Made by a program: the position numbers and the translations under genes. From Armatimonadota bacterium (GTDB taxonomy: Bacteria; Armatimonadota; Fimbriimonadia; Fimbriimonadales; Fimbriimonadaceae), in NCBI GenBank assembly GCA_023392285.1, contig JAEVZK010000061.1, positions 1 through 31,667 on the forward strand: DNA of 31,667 nucleotides. The letters are read 5' to 3'. Under the pieces are notes generated by a model. The model was not told the DNA's origin. It saw only the letters and a list, made by a program, of their open reading frames with translations, and ran no database searches. Of the stretch, positions 1 through 7,348 are shown one piece after another (position 1 is the first letter of the stretch; each line of letters begins with the position of its first letter).

Positions 1-51
1 ACAAATCGGCGAGATTGCCTATAGGCGTCGCCACGAGAGTCAACTTTCCCA

Positions 52-1860
52 CTATTTCTTAGGAGGGGTATCGCCCGGCAGGGGAGTGATTCCAGCTTTG
101 TTGTCCGAATCACTCTTCCGAATGATCGGCTTCTTAGCCTCGGCCTCTGCCTTTTCTTTGGCGGCGGCATCTTTCTTCCGCTCTTCTTCATCTAGCTTTT
201 CTTGGGCAGCTCTTGCGGCCTGTGCCTTGCGATCTTCTTCCCGGTCCTTTTGCCAGGAAGTGAATTGCTTGTGAACGTCCGCGACCTCGTCCGCTTTTAC
301 GAGACCGGCGTTCTCCGCCTTTCCAACAAGTCCATTAATCTGCACCCAATTTCGCTCACCCTCGTCATCCACGTGGGCGACGTTGGTTCTTGCCGCGTTG
401 ACGACCGCACCCAAGAAGTCATCCTTTTGCTTCAGATCGAGATAGGTCTCCGCCAGGGAAATCATCGCTTGCAATTCGGGATAGTGCTCCGTGTAAGCAG
501 ACAAGATTTCCGCTTGTCGCTTCAACAGGTCTTTGTTCCCCTTGACGTCCGCTGGACGATACTCGCCCTGAAATGCTTGGTAAGCGGTCGCCGCGGCAAT
601 GTCTGAGCCGGGATCTGCGGGCACAGCGGCTGCCTTGAGGCATTCGTCGATGATGTCCTTCACCTTGGAAGAGTCGGGTTTTCCGGCTTTCGCCAGCTGT
701 GCATAGTCATACGCAGCCTTCCATCCAGCACTTTCCCATTTGAGCTCCTGCTTCTTTTGCAGAGCTTCGAGTTCATCCGACAGTTGCTTGGACGCTTTCG
801 CGCTAGCATATTGCTGTTTCAGTGAAGCCTTTTGAGCCTCAAAATCTTTAGGAAGGTTCGGATCAACCGACACCAACTTGTAGATCGCTGGGCCGCCAGG
901 GCCTTCGACGACCTGCGAAACTTCGCCTGGCTTAAGTGCCACGAGTGCCTTCAAGTTGGGGTCTTCCTCGATGTTTGACACCTGCAGGGAGGTTGTAGAA
1001 TCAGATTTCTTCTTTTCTTTGGAAGGTGCCGGATCGATAGAGTATTTCTCCATCGCTGCTTCAAAGCTCAGGCCGGCGCTCAGTTCCTTCAGAACTGCAT
1101 TCGCTTTGGCAGTTGCATCGGGCCCAGGGGCAAAGCTGATCCGCTTCAGTTTAAGCGTTCTGTACGAATTCTTCAGCTCGTCATCGGTTACCGCGATTTT
1201 CGCAGCGTATTGGCGCTGAAGAAGCAAGCCAGCCATTTGTGCTTTCACTGCGTCAGCTCTAGCAGGATCGCTGAGAGCCGTGCTCAATGAATCATTCAAC
1301 GTCTTTACCATCGAAGCGTAATCCTGCTTGGATTCCTTCTGAAGCGCATCCTCAAATTCCTTCTCCGATGCCGTCGGCTTGAGTTTTCCGGTGCTGATTA
1401 GAGAGTTCCGAGCCGATTCCTTCGCGGCTTCCAAGGCCGTCTTCTTGATCGAATCTTCGGAAAGGTCGAGCTGCTTCTGCGAGGCTAATTCGAGCATCAG
1501 ATGCTGCTTGATCATTTGATCGAGTGCTTCTAGCCGCATCGACGCTTTGACTGCCGCTGGCTGATTCTCGTAATAATTCCGAAGAAAGTCCTGCATCTGC
1601 GGCTGCTGACTTTGAATCTGCTGCTGGAGCATGCCGTCATAGGCGTCATCGATCAGCTTCGAATAAATCTTCTGATCGCCGATGGAAACCACGGGCGATC
1701 CCAATCTGGCGGCCATCGCCTGCTGCTCCTGCTCAGACGAAGAACCACATCCGCGCACGCTCGGAACCAACATGGCGGCGACGGAAAAGCCTAGAATAAC
1801 GGAAACTGCGATGTTGCAGCCCTTATTCTGGAAAATTTTGTTAACCTTGGAAATGGACAC
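52..1860 (-). CDS. Membrane-anchored SurA/PpiD-like peptidyl-prolyl isomerase (parvulin family)
   Basis: This 602-aa protein is probably an extracytoplasmic folding factor. One hydrophobic segment at about residues 17-35 should anchor or export it. A SurA-N-like helical region follows, including a VVSIGDQKIYSKLIDDAYDG stretch like the G-x-x-I-T/Y-x-x-D/E pattern at the start of such chaperones. A parvulin-like domain lies at about residues 228-335 (SFEAAMEKYS, LKPGEVSQVVEGPGG, IYKLV). The C-terminal 60 residues are Lys/Glu/Ala-rich and likely coiled coil. The GTG start has an AAGGTAA ribosome site about 8 nt upstream. A cysteine at about residue 38 (VRGC) is not a convincing lipobox. The parvulin signature is divergent, so the protein may be a chaperone without isomerase activity. 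It is divergent from lexA. Confidence 0.75.
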   Translation of the reverse strand: MSISKVNKIFQNKGCNIAVSVILGFSVAAMLVPSVRGCGSSSEQEQQAMAARLGSPVVSIGDQKIYSKLIDDAYDGMLQQQIQSQQPQMQDFLRNYYENQPAAVKASMRLEALDQMIKQHLMLELASQKQLDLSEDSIKKTALEAAKESARNSLISTGKLKPTASEKEFEDALQKESKQDYASMVKTLNDSLSTALSDPARADAVKAQMAGLLLQRQYAAKIAVTDDELKNSYRTLKLKRISFAPGPDATAKANAVLKELSAGLSFEAAMEKYSIDPAPSKEKKKSDSTTSLQVSNIEEDPNLKALVALKPGEVSQVVEGPGGPAIYKLVSVDPNLPKDFEAQKASLKQQYASAKASKQLSDELEALQKKQELKWESAGWKAAYDYAQLAKAGKPDSSKVKDIIDECLKAAAVPADPGSDIAAATAYQAFQGEYRPADVKGNKDLLKRQAEILSAYTEHYPELQAMISLAETYLDLKQKDDFLGAVVNAARTNVAHVDDEGERNWVQINGLVGKAENAGLVKADEVADVHKQFTSWQKDREEDRKAQAARAAQEKLDEEERKKDAAAKEKAEAEAKKPIIRKSDSDNKAGITPLPGDTPPKK

Positions 1861-1963
1861 TTTGCTGTTACCTTAAAATCGCGCCTTAGAGTATGGCACC
1901 TGTGATTGCGGTAGAGGGCAATCTCACCCGCCCCGCCCCGAACACTCGAAAGATGAATATCGG

Positions 1964-1992
1964 TTGACATGTAGACAAATTACGCGTATAAT
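1964..1992 (+). promoter_or_regulatory. Near-consensus sigma70 promoter of lexA
   Basis: A perfect TTGACA -35 box at 1964-1969 and a perfect TATAAT -10 box at 1987-1992 are separated by 17 bp. This is the strongest promoter I can see in the window. Transcription should start near 1999-2000, shortly before the lexA start codon. The whole element lies inside an imperfect palindrome, consistent with repressor-controlled expression. Confidence 0.85.
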
Positions 1993-2001
1993 GCGTCTAC
2001 A
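1970..2001. promoter_or_regulatory. Candidate LexA operator (32-bp imperfect palindrome over the lexA promoter)
   Basis: The outer arms TGTAGAC (1970-1976) and GTCTACA (1995-2001) are perfect inverted repeats. Inner ATTA (1979-1982) and TAAT (1989-1992) also pair around the same centre, giving 12 of 16 matched positions. The element covers the spacer, the -10 box and the probable transcription start, which is where an autorepressor would bind. It matches neither the Gram-positive GAAC-N4-GTTC nor the proteobacterial CTGT-N8-ACAG box. Assigning it to LexA is inferred from position and symmetry. Confidence 0.55.
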
Positions 2002-2043
2002 CGTTGGGATGATGAACCCGAGATGGGTGGGACAAATCAAATT

Positions 2044-2673
2044 ATGGCTAAGGGATTGACGAAAAGACAGGAGATGATCCTGCAATTCATTCTAGACTAC
2101 GTTCAAAAGGAAGGATATCCCCCCTCCATTCGCGAAATCGGTAAAGAATTCAAGATCGGATCCCTGCGTGGCGTAACGGTTCATCTTGATGCACTTGAAC
2201 GCAAAAATTACATTTCTCGTTCCAACACGCCACGATCGATCAAGGTGGTTCATCCGGCTTTCCAGAGCAATTCGAAAGTGGTCATGCTTCCCCTGCTTGG
2301 CTCCATTGCGGCGGGTCCACCCATTCACGCCGAAGAGCATGTCGAAGACCTTATTCCGGTGCCGGCTGAGATGGTCCGCAATATCGAACATGCCTTCTTG
2401 CTGAGAATCAAGGGCGACTCGATGTCCGGTGAAGGCATCATGCCGCGAGACCTTGTCCTGGTTAAGCCGCAGCAAACGGCGCAGCATGGCGATTTGGTCG
2501 CCGTCCTGCTTGGAGAGGAGGCAACCGTCAAGCGGATCAATTACGACCGTGATTCCATCAAGCTGATGCCGAGCAACCCCGCCTATATGCCCATTGAAGT
2601 GAGGCAGGAGGATGCAACCGTGATCGGCAAAATAGTTGGGCTAATTCGAGATTACGAAGGCATGGCCTTCTAG
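2044..2673 (+). CDS. lexA: LexA repressor (SOS response, autocleaving S24 family)
   Basis: LexA represses DNA-damage genes and cleaves itself when RecA filaments form. The N-terminal winged helix is clear (LTKRQEMILQFI, YPPSIREIGKEF, residues 5-60). The cleavage site is Ala90-Gly91 in GSIAAGPP. The catalytic dyad is Ser126 in KGDSMSGEG and Lys163 in ATVKRI. The 209-aa length is normal. I chose ATG 2044 because MAKGLTKRQ is the usual family start and GGTGGGA lies about 10 nt upstream; an in-frame ATG at 2023 would add seven residues. The near-consensus promoter and overlapping palindrome suggest strong, self-repressed transcription. The next gene follows closely and may be co-transcribed. Confidence 0.95.
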   Translation: MAKGLTKRQEMILQFILDYVQKEGYPPSIREIGKEFKIGSLRGVTVHLDALERKNYISRSNTPRSIKVVHPAFQSNSKVVMLPLLGSIAAGPPIHAEEHVEDLIPVPAEMVRNIEHAFLLRIKGDSMSGEGIMPRDLVLVKPQQTAQHGDLVAVLLGEEATVKRINYDRDSIKLMPSNPAYMPIEVRQEDATVIGKIVGLIRDYEGMAF

Positions 2674-2693
2674 TTGAGACGTAAACTCTTTTA

Positions 2694-3503
2694 GTGAAAT
2701 TTCGGGATTGGGCGCTGCTGCTCGCTGGTGCGGGTGCGGCTGCCCTCGTATACGGCGCTCTCTATGAATCGAAGCGCCTTGTGGTGCGCCGAATCACCAT
2801 CTCTCTTCCCAATTGGCCGGAGCGTCTAGATGGCTACCGAATCGCCTTGATGGCAGACTTTCACCTACGCGACGTCTATTCTCTTGAACTTGCGCAGCAC
2901 GCGATTCTGAAGACCTTGGAAGAGGATCCCGATATGGTCGTACTCGCGGGCGACTTTGTCGGCTATTGGAAGCCTCAGTCGGAGGCGATGCTCGAAGATG
3001 TGTTGACTCCGATGCTGCTTCTAAATGGAGACGTGGTGGCGGTCCCGGGCAATCACGATTATTGGTTAGGCACGCCCGACCGGCTCCTGCCCGTTATGAA
3101 TCGTTGCAACATCAAGCTGCTTCGGAATGAAACTTGGGTTCATCACGGCATCAACTGGGTAGGTATCGACTCCGCCTGCTACGGCCATGCCAAAGCTAGC
3201 CGCGCAATCGAGGGAGTTGGTTCGGGACCACGAATCGTGCTTTGGCACGAGCCTGATCCGGTGGAGGAGCTGCCATTCGATGCAGACCTTCAGCTAAGCG
3301 GGCATAGCCACGGCGGACAATGGCGCTTCCCAGGTTGGACGCCGATGCACACGCGGCTCGGGGAGCGGTACGTGGACGGCTACTACCCGCGGGAGGGCTC
3401 CACGCCAATCTTTGTCACAACCGGGGTTGGAACAACTGGTCCGCCAGCTCGCATGATGTGTCCTCCTGAAGTGGCGATTCTGACCCTAAGGTCTAAAGCT
3501 TAG
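2694..3503 (+). CDS. YkuE-type membrane-anchored metallophosphoesterase
   Basis: This 269-aa protein belongs to the calcineurin-like metallophosphoesterase superfamily. All dinuclear-metal motifs are visible: D55-x-H57 (MADFHLRD), GD87 (LAGDFVG), GNH121D (VPGNHDYW), H185 (LWHEPDP) and GHSH 203-206. An N-terminal hydrophobic segment (about residues 6-22) predicts an anchor. This arrangement is typical of the YkuE/YaeI group, some members of which are linked to cell-envelope lipid metabolism; the actual substrate cannot be read from sequence. The GTG start lies 20 bp after the lexA stop, so it probably shares the lexA transcript. That is suggestive but not proof of SOS control. Confidence 0.85.
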   Translation: MKFRDWALLLAGAGAAALVYGALYESKRLVVRRITISLPNWPERLDGYRIALMADFHLRDVYSLELAQHAILKTLEEDPDMVVLAGDFVGYWKPQSEAMLEDVLTPMLLLNGDVVAVPGNHDYWLGTPDRLLPVMNRCNIKLLRNETWVHHGINWVGIDSACYGHAKASRAIEGVGSGPRIVLWHEPDPVEELPFDADLQLSGHSHGGQWRFPGWTPMHTRLGERYVDGYYPREGSTPIFVTTGVGTTGPPARMMCPPEVAILTLRSKA

Positions 3504-3587
3504 ACAGCGGTTGAGCTTCTCCAACTAGAAAACTTATGAAAAAACTTTAGGTTTGCCCTAAAGATCTCTCGTAAGATTGCCAGCATA

Positions 3588-3601
3588 AAGAATGCATTCT
3601 T
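3588..3601. promoter_or_regulatory. 14-bp perfect palindrome upstream of the small membrane protein gene
   Basis: AAGAATGCATTCTT is a perfect 14-bp palindrome ending 19 bp before the next start codon. Just upstream, CTTTAGG (3545-3551) and CCTAAAG (3557-3563) form a 7-bp stem with a 5-nt loop. Either may be a regulatory site for the small-protein/sigma-factor cluster. I see no good -35/-10 pair to anchor the interpretation. The 117-bp gap holds no gene. Confidence 0.3.
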
Positions 3602-3620
3602 CAAGTGAGAGTGAAAATCT

Positions 3621-3836
3621 ATGCCCTTTGCTATAGGAAGTTTCGCCACCTTTGTTGCTTTGGCGGCTGGAGTTCTCTCGCACGTAGATCCCATCACCAT
3701 CATTTGGAGGGGTGCTCTCGCTTTCGCGGTCGGTTGGGTGTGTGCCAGCATTTGGCAAGCAGTCGTCGGGCTGAATCGAGTTGACGTGGAGCCGTCTAAC
3801 GAGCCCGCATCAATAGAAACAGCTGAATCGTCTTAG
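3621..3836 (+). CDS. Small membrane protein of unknown function (71 aa)
   Basis: I do not recognise a family. The protein has two hydrophobic stretches, about residues 3-20 (FAIGSFATFVALAAGVL) and 25-48 (ITIIWRGALAFAVGWVCASIW), followed by an acidic Glu/Ser-rich tail, so a two-helix inner-membrane protein is likely. It sits 26 bp before the sigma-factor gene on the same strand. Small membrane proteins of this kind do occur next to motility sigma factors, but no function follows from that. A GAGAGTGA stretch about 8 nt upstream of the ATG may be a weak ribosome site. Confidence 0.65.
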   Translation: MPFAIGSFATFVALAAGVLSHVDPITIIWRGALAFAVGWVCASIWQAVVGLNRVDVEPSNEPASIETAESS

Positions 3837-3862
3837 GCGAGCATGGGTGGAGCTAAAAATAG

Positions 3863-4642
3863 ATGCCGTTGACGCCAGAACAACTTTCCAAATCTTGGGC
3901 CGACTTTAAGGTCTACAAGCACCCTGAAGCCAGGGTCGAACTGATCAATCACTACAGCTATCTCGTCAAGATAACCGCCGGTCGGCTCGTGACCAGCCTC
4001 CCCGGAGGGATGGACCGCGAAGATCTTGTCGGTGCTGGAGTGATCGGATTGATTAAAGCCGTCGATCAATTCGATCCCACCCGAGATGTGAAGTTCGAAA
4101 CCTATGCCATCGCGTTGGTACGGGGCGCCATTCTCGAAATGTTGCGCGAAGAAGATTGGGTGCCTCGAAGCATCCGCGAAAAGCTCCGCAGCCTCGATCG
4201 AACTATGATGGCCCTAGAGACGCGTTTCGGCCGCCCGCCAAAAGATCAAGAGATTGCCGAGGAGATGGGCATCAGCGCAGGCGAGGTCAATGAACTCCTC
4301 GTTCGAATGGGTCGAACAAACATCTACTCTCTCGACGATATTTTGGGAAGCGTGGACTCGGAAGATCAGGTTCATTTTATCGACCTAATCGTCGACGAGA
4401 CCTCTAATTCGGGAGCCGAAGTCGAGGGCAAGGAAATTCGCCGCATTTTGGTTCTGGGCGTGGACGCGCTTCCGGAAAGGGAAAGGCTTGTCGTCGCGCT
4501 CTACTACTTTGAGGGACTCACGTTCAAGGAAATTGGAAAGGTGCTGAACGTCAGCGAGTCTCGCGTTTATCAGCTGCATAGCCAAGCAATGACACGCCTC
4601 CGCAACCACCTGCGCGAGGAAGGAACCGTACCGGTGCGCTAG
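3863..4642 (+). CDS. FliA/WhiG-family RNA polymerase sigma factor
   Basis: This 259-aa sigma factor lacks region 1.1 and is short, as in the FliA/WhiG (sigma-28) group. Region 2 contains DLVGAGVIGLIKAVDQFDP and VKFETYAIALVRGAILEMLR. The region 2.4-3.0 segment EEDWVPRSIREKLRSLD is characteristic. Region 3.1 follows (FGRPPKDQEIAEEMG) and region 4 ends with the helix-turn-helix FKEIGKVLNVSESRVYQLHS. In this family the usual role is transcription of flagellar and chemotaxis genes or a developmental programme. No flagellar structural gene lies in the window, so the regulon is unknown and I leave the symbol blank. The TAG stop overlaps the GTG start of the next small gene. Confidence 0.9.
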   Translation: MPLTPEQLSKSWADFKVYKHPEARVELINHYSYLVKITAGRLVTSLPGGMDREDLVGAGVIGLIKAVDQFDPTRDVKFETYAIALVRGAILEMLREEDWVPRSIREKLRSLDRTMMALETRFGRPPKDQEIAEEMGISAGEVNELLVRMGRTNIYSLDDILGSVDSEDQVHFIDLIVDETSNSGAEVEGKEIRRILVLGVDALPERERLVVALYYFEGLTFKEIGKVLNVSESRVYQLHSQAMTRLRNHLREEGTVPVR

Positions 4643-4824
4643 TGGGCGAGATCGATCGGATTAATTCGATTACTGGAGCGGAGCTACAGCGAGTGGACGA
4701 TCGAAAGAAACGCCCCAAGCCCAACGTGTCGCCTCGAGCCCATCGCTCCAGACCTGAGGAGGAAGAAGACTGTCAAGAATTACCGGAATTGACGGATGAT
4801 GGACATATCGATATAACGGCATGA
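4642..4824 (+). CDS. Small hydrophilic protein coupled to the sigma factor (60 aa)
   Basis: I do not recognise this protein. It is short, very hydrophilic and probably disordered in the middle (DDRKKRPKPN followed by RPEEEEDCQELPELTDDG). The GTG start overlaps the stop of the sigma gene (TAGTG), which argues for translational coupling and against chance. AGGAAGGA lies upstream, but about 17 nt away. The N-terminal IDRINSITGAELQRV resembles small uncharacterised proteins encoded beside motility genes; I cannot place it more precisely. It could also be a non-coding stretch after the sigma gene. Confidence 0.5.
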   Translation: MGEIDRINSITGAELQRVDDRKKRPKPNVSPRAHRSRPEEEEDCQELPELTDDGHIDITA

Positions 4825-4928
4825 GCGTTCCGGCACGATTTTTGAGTTCCGAACGTTAAGGAATGAATGCACGAGGGACGGAAACCGGTCCCTGGTAAAA
4901 TCACCTATCTTAACGAGGACCATCAAAT

Positions 4929-5978
4929 TTGAATCGAATTTTTTTACCAATTTTGGCGATTGCCGGCGCCGTAATGCTCACCGGTTGCTCGAAACAAGAT
5001 CCAGCCGCAGCAATCGTCAATGGTGAGCCGATCACCATGAGCGACTTTCATCGGTATCTCGAATTAAAACCTCAGGTACAGGTGATCGTGGATCCGCAAT
5101 CCTTGAGGGCCGACTCTGCCGGCGCACTGAGTGCGCAACCTTATTCAGGTCAAGTCGTGGGTTCGCTTTCATTGCAGGCGTTGAACGACCTGGTTCAGCA
5201 GGCAATCCTGAGGCAAATGGCCAAGGATGAGGGAGTATGGCCGGACAATTCCGACATCGAAGCGGAAATTAAATCGAAATCGGATGAAAATCCGACTTAC
5301 CTCCAAACGCTTGCCAACGCTGGGTTTACGCCCACAATGATTCGCAATGACATCGCGATGCAGCTTGCTCAGATCAACTTGACGACCAAAGGCGTCAAGG
5401 TCTCGCAGCAGGAAGTTGACGACTATATCAAGACTCACCCGGATGAGTTCAAGGTGCCGGATGCCGTCGATATGACTTGGATGCTCATTCCAAGTGAGAA
5501 GGACAAGAATGCAGCCGATCAAGAGTTGAAGACTGGAACGAGCTTCATACTCGTCGCGCAAAAATACAGCAAGGCTCCGCAGGCTTCAACCCAGCAGTGG
5601 AAATTCCCTGAGCAGTACGTGCCCAAGTTGGCGAAATATGGCCAAGGGCTCCTTGCCGAGGTGCAGAAGACCCCCGAGCAACAGCAAACCAAGTGGATCA
5701 AGTTTACAGAAGGCTGGGCGAAATTCTTTATCAACAAGAAGACCCCGCAGCGCCAACTTCCAATCGATGACAAGATGAAGAAAAAGGTCTTGCGTGCTTT
5801 GATGCTGCAGGAGGGTGCCAAAGGCAAGGACATCAACCTACGAGTTCAGGAGAATTTACGAAAGGCGGACGTTCAGATCGGTCAGCCTCTGGACTACCTC
5901 AAAGAGCCTTGGAAACGCTCGATGGATACTTTGCAGACGCAGTTGTCGTCCACCACGAACACTTCTTCAGGCAAGTAA
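4929..5978 (+). CDS. Lipoprotein foldase, PrsA/SurA-like (parvulin-type isomerase domain)
   Basis: This 349-aa protein has a clear lipoprotein signal, MNRIFLPILAIAGAVMLTGC, with the lipidated Cys at position 20. A SurA-N-like region follows (AAAIVNGEPITMSDFHRYLE, then helices with LNDLVQQAILRQMAKDEG and VSQQEVDDYIKTHPDEFK). Next is a divergent parvulin-like domain at about residues 178-275. It should help fold exported proteins at the outer face of the membrane. The TTG start is supported by GAGGA at 4915-4919, 9 nt upstream. An extended -10 (TGGTAAAAT, 4893-4901) may be its own promoter, and a short hairpin (AGGGAC 4874-4879 with GTCCCT 4888-4893) precedes it. It is the second foldase of this type in the window. 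Confidence 0.85.
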   Translation: MNRIFLPILAIAGAVMLTGCSKQDPAAAIVNGEPITMSDFHRYLELKPQVQVIVDPQSLRADSAGALSAQPYSGQVVGSLSLQALNDLVQQAILRQMAKDEGVWPDNSDIEAEIKSKSDENPTYLQTLANAGFTPTMIRNDIAMQLAQINLTTKGVKVSQQEVDDYIKTHPDEFKVPDAVDMTWMLIPSEKDKNAADQELKTGTSFILVAQKYSKAPQASTQQWKFPEQYVPKLAKYGQGLLAEVQKTPEQQQTKWIKFTEGWAKFFINKKTPQRQLPIDDKMKKKVLRALMLQEGAKGKDINLRVQENLRKADVQIGQPLDYLKEPWKRSMDTLQTQLSSTTNTSSGK

Positions 5979-5993
5979 TCGAAAGTCAAACAA

Positions 5994-6025
5994 GAGAGCG
6001 AGCGCGGCAGCGCTGGCTCTCTTTT
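5994..6025. terminator. Rho-independent terminator, probably bidirectional
   Basis: GAGAGC (5994-5999) pairs with GCTCTC (6016-6021), and AGCGC (6001-6005) with GCGCT (6010-6014), around a GGCA loop with one G-G mismatch. TTTT follows at 6022-6025 on the plus strand. The other flank reads TTGTTTG on the minus strand. It lies between two convergent genes and can serve both the foldase gene and the minus-strand run that ends at 6024. Confidence 0.8.
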
Positions 6026-6329
6026 AGTTTGTGGGTCGTATTGGCCCCAGATTCAGCTTCTCCATCAAAGCTTCGCACTGATCCAGACTCCAGTCTCCCG
6101 ATTGTGAATACGTGACCAGGGTGCTCGAGATCCCTGCGAAATCGGGTCCTTCAAATGTGCCCAAGGGTTCATCCTCGCTGTCGAGAAGCGTCAAGGTCAA
6201 TCGGAGCGATGAAGGATCATTACGCGAAAGACCCTCAGCCACCAGGTTCGGGAGCGAAGTATAAACTCCCGTTACCTTCGAATTGCCGTCAGAGACCTGC
6301 TCGGTCACCCAATAAAGTTTTCGGAACAT
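6024..6329 (-). CDS. Conserved-looking unknown protein (101 aa)
   Basis: I do not recognise a named family. The 101-aa protein is soluble, without signal or membrane segment. It has a beta-rich first two thirds (KLYWVTEQVSD, SSLRLTLTLLDSEDE, PLGTFEGPDF) and ends in a helical segment (DWSLDQCEALMEKLNLG). It follows speE on the same strand after 62 bp, so it may be the last gene of the minus-strand run starting at the ferredoxin-NADP reductase. There is no clear Shine-Dalgarno sequence before the ATG. The terminator at 5994-6025 lies directly at its 3' end, which supports a real transcription unit. Confidence 0.6.
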   Translation of the reverse strand: MFRKLYWVTEQVSDGNSKVTGVYTSLPNLVAEGLSRNDPSSLRLTLTLLDSEDEPLGTFEGPDFAGISSTLVTYSQSGDWSLDQCEALMEKLNLGPIRPTN

Positions 6330-6391
6330 AAGTTAAGTCTGGACTGCGCCGTTGAGCCCATGCTTAAGACGAGACTGGAAAGTCTTTTGTT

Positions 6392-7321
6392 TTAAGCGGT
6401 CCAGACGAAGGGTTCAGCATCGGTTAGGACACGTCCCTGTTCGTTAACAGCTTGAATCAAGTAGTCCGGCAGCGTGAAAACGGACTGGTGAAAACGCGGA
6501 GTATAGTAGCGATTTTGAACTCCTCGTTGGCTGAATTTTGCCTCTAATTCGGACACCTGCTGAGCCAAAGGATCAAGTTCCTTGCTCGCAAGGACGAACC
6601 CCCATGGTTGGAAGAAGGTATTCACCATTCCCCAATATCCGGCCACGTACTTGAATTCGGGCATCGCATCAAGCGTTTTGATGCACGACGCCATGCATGC
6701 CGGATAGTTCTCGCTCGCGGACCCGGCCTGCATGGCAAAGACCCCGTTCGGAGACATTGCGCCTGCGCAGAGCCGGAAATATTCTTCCGTGAAGAGCATC
6801 TGGCCCGGTCCATCTTCATGAGGATTGGGCAAGTCCGACAAGATCACATCGAAATTAGCACCTTGGTGATCGGCGATCCAGGCGCGAGCATCCGTGTGAA
6901 GGAGCGTTGTACGTGAGTCTTCGAAGGCTCCCTGATGCCATTCCGGCATGTGCTCCTTCACCATATCGACGAGATCTTTGTCGATATCCACCATGACCGC
7001 TTCTTGTACGGTGTTGTGTTTCAGCGCTTCCCGGAGAGTCGCCCCCTCACCACCCCCGCAAACGAGGACCTTGCGAGGGTCAGGGTGGAGTGTCATCGCC
7101 GGCTGACTCATGCACTCGTGAAAAATATACTCATCGAGAATCGAAGTCTGGATGTTGTAGTCGAGGAAGAGACTTTTGCCGAAGCGGGGGACTTCTGCGA
7201 TTTGATAAGTCTGATACTCAGTTTTTCCTTCGAGGATCATCTTTTCGACGCGGTAGTGCCAGACGGCTGCCGAAGTGTGAGTTTCAGCGATAAACATTCC
7301 AGTAGCTTCAGACGTACTCAT
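6392..7321 (-). CDS. speE: Polyamine aminopropyltransferase (spermidine synthase family, Thermus SpeE-like)
   Basis: This 309-aa enzyme transfers an aminopropyl group from decarboxylated S-adenosylmethionine to a polyamine. The cofactor motif is GGGEG (residues 89-93), in GGGEGATLREALKH. It is followed by MVDIDKDLVD, the DA pair in HTDARAW (about residue 144) and the catalytic acid D163 in ILSDLPNP. GGGEG replaces the more common GGGDG. Together with KEHMPEWHQGAF, it recalls the Thermus thermophilus agmatine/triamine and plant thermospermine synthases more than classical SpeE; that resemblance is from memory. The substrate may therefore be agmatine or a longer polyamine. The ATG start has a good AAGGAG site. 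It lies 27 bp after the 386-aa gene, probably in one operon. Confidence 0.9.
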   Translation of the reverse strand: MSTSEATGMFIAETHTSAAVWHYRVEKMILEGKTEYQTYQIAEVPRFGKSLFLDYNIQTSILDEYIFHECMSQPAMTLHPDPRKVLVCGGGEGATLREALKHNTVQEAVMVDIDKDLVDMVKEHMPEWHQGAFEDSRTTLLHTDARAWIADHQGANFDVILSDLPNPHEDGPGQMLFTEEYFRLCAGAMSPNGVFAMQAGSASENYPACMASCIKTLDAMPEFKYVAGYWGMVNTFFQPWGFVLASKELDPLAQQVSELEAKFSQRGVQNRYYTPRFHQSVFTLPDYLIQAVNEQGRVLTDAEPFVWTA

Positions 7322-7348
7322 CCAATTTCTCCTTGAGATCCCGACCGG

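Noticed and set aside
3559..3588. Possible sigma-28 promoter (TAAA ... GCC..ATAA) upstream of the small membrane protein
   Set aside because: The -10 part reads GCCAGCATAA, two bases longer than GCCGATAA, and the spacer is off; the match is too poor to claim autoregulation by the sigma factor.
6372..6393. Hairpin AGACT-GGAA-AGTCT followed by TTTTGTTTT on the plus strand as a terminator
   Set aside because: No plus-strand gene reads into it, and on the minus strand, where speE ends, the stem lacks a following T-run.
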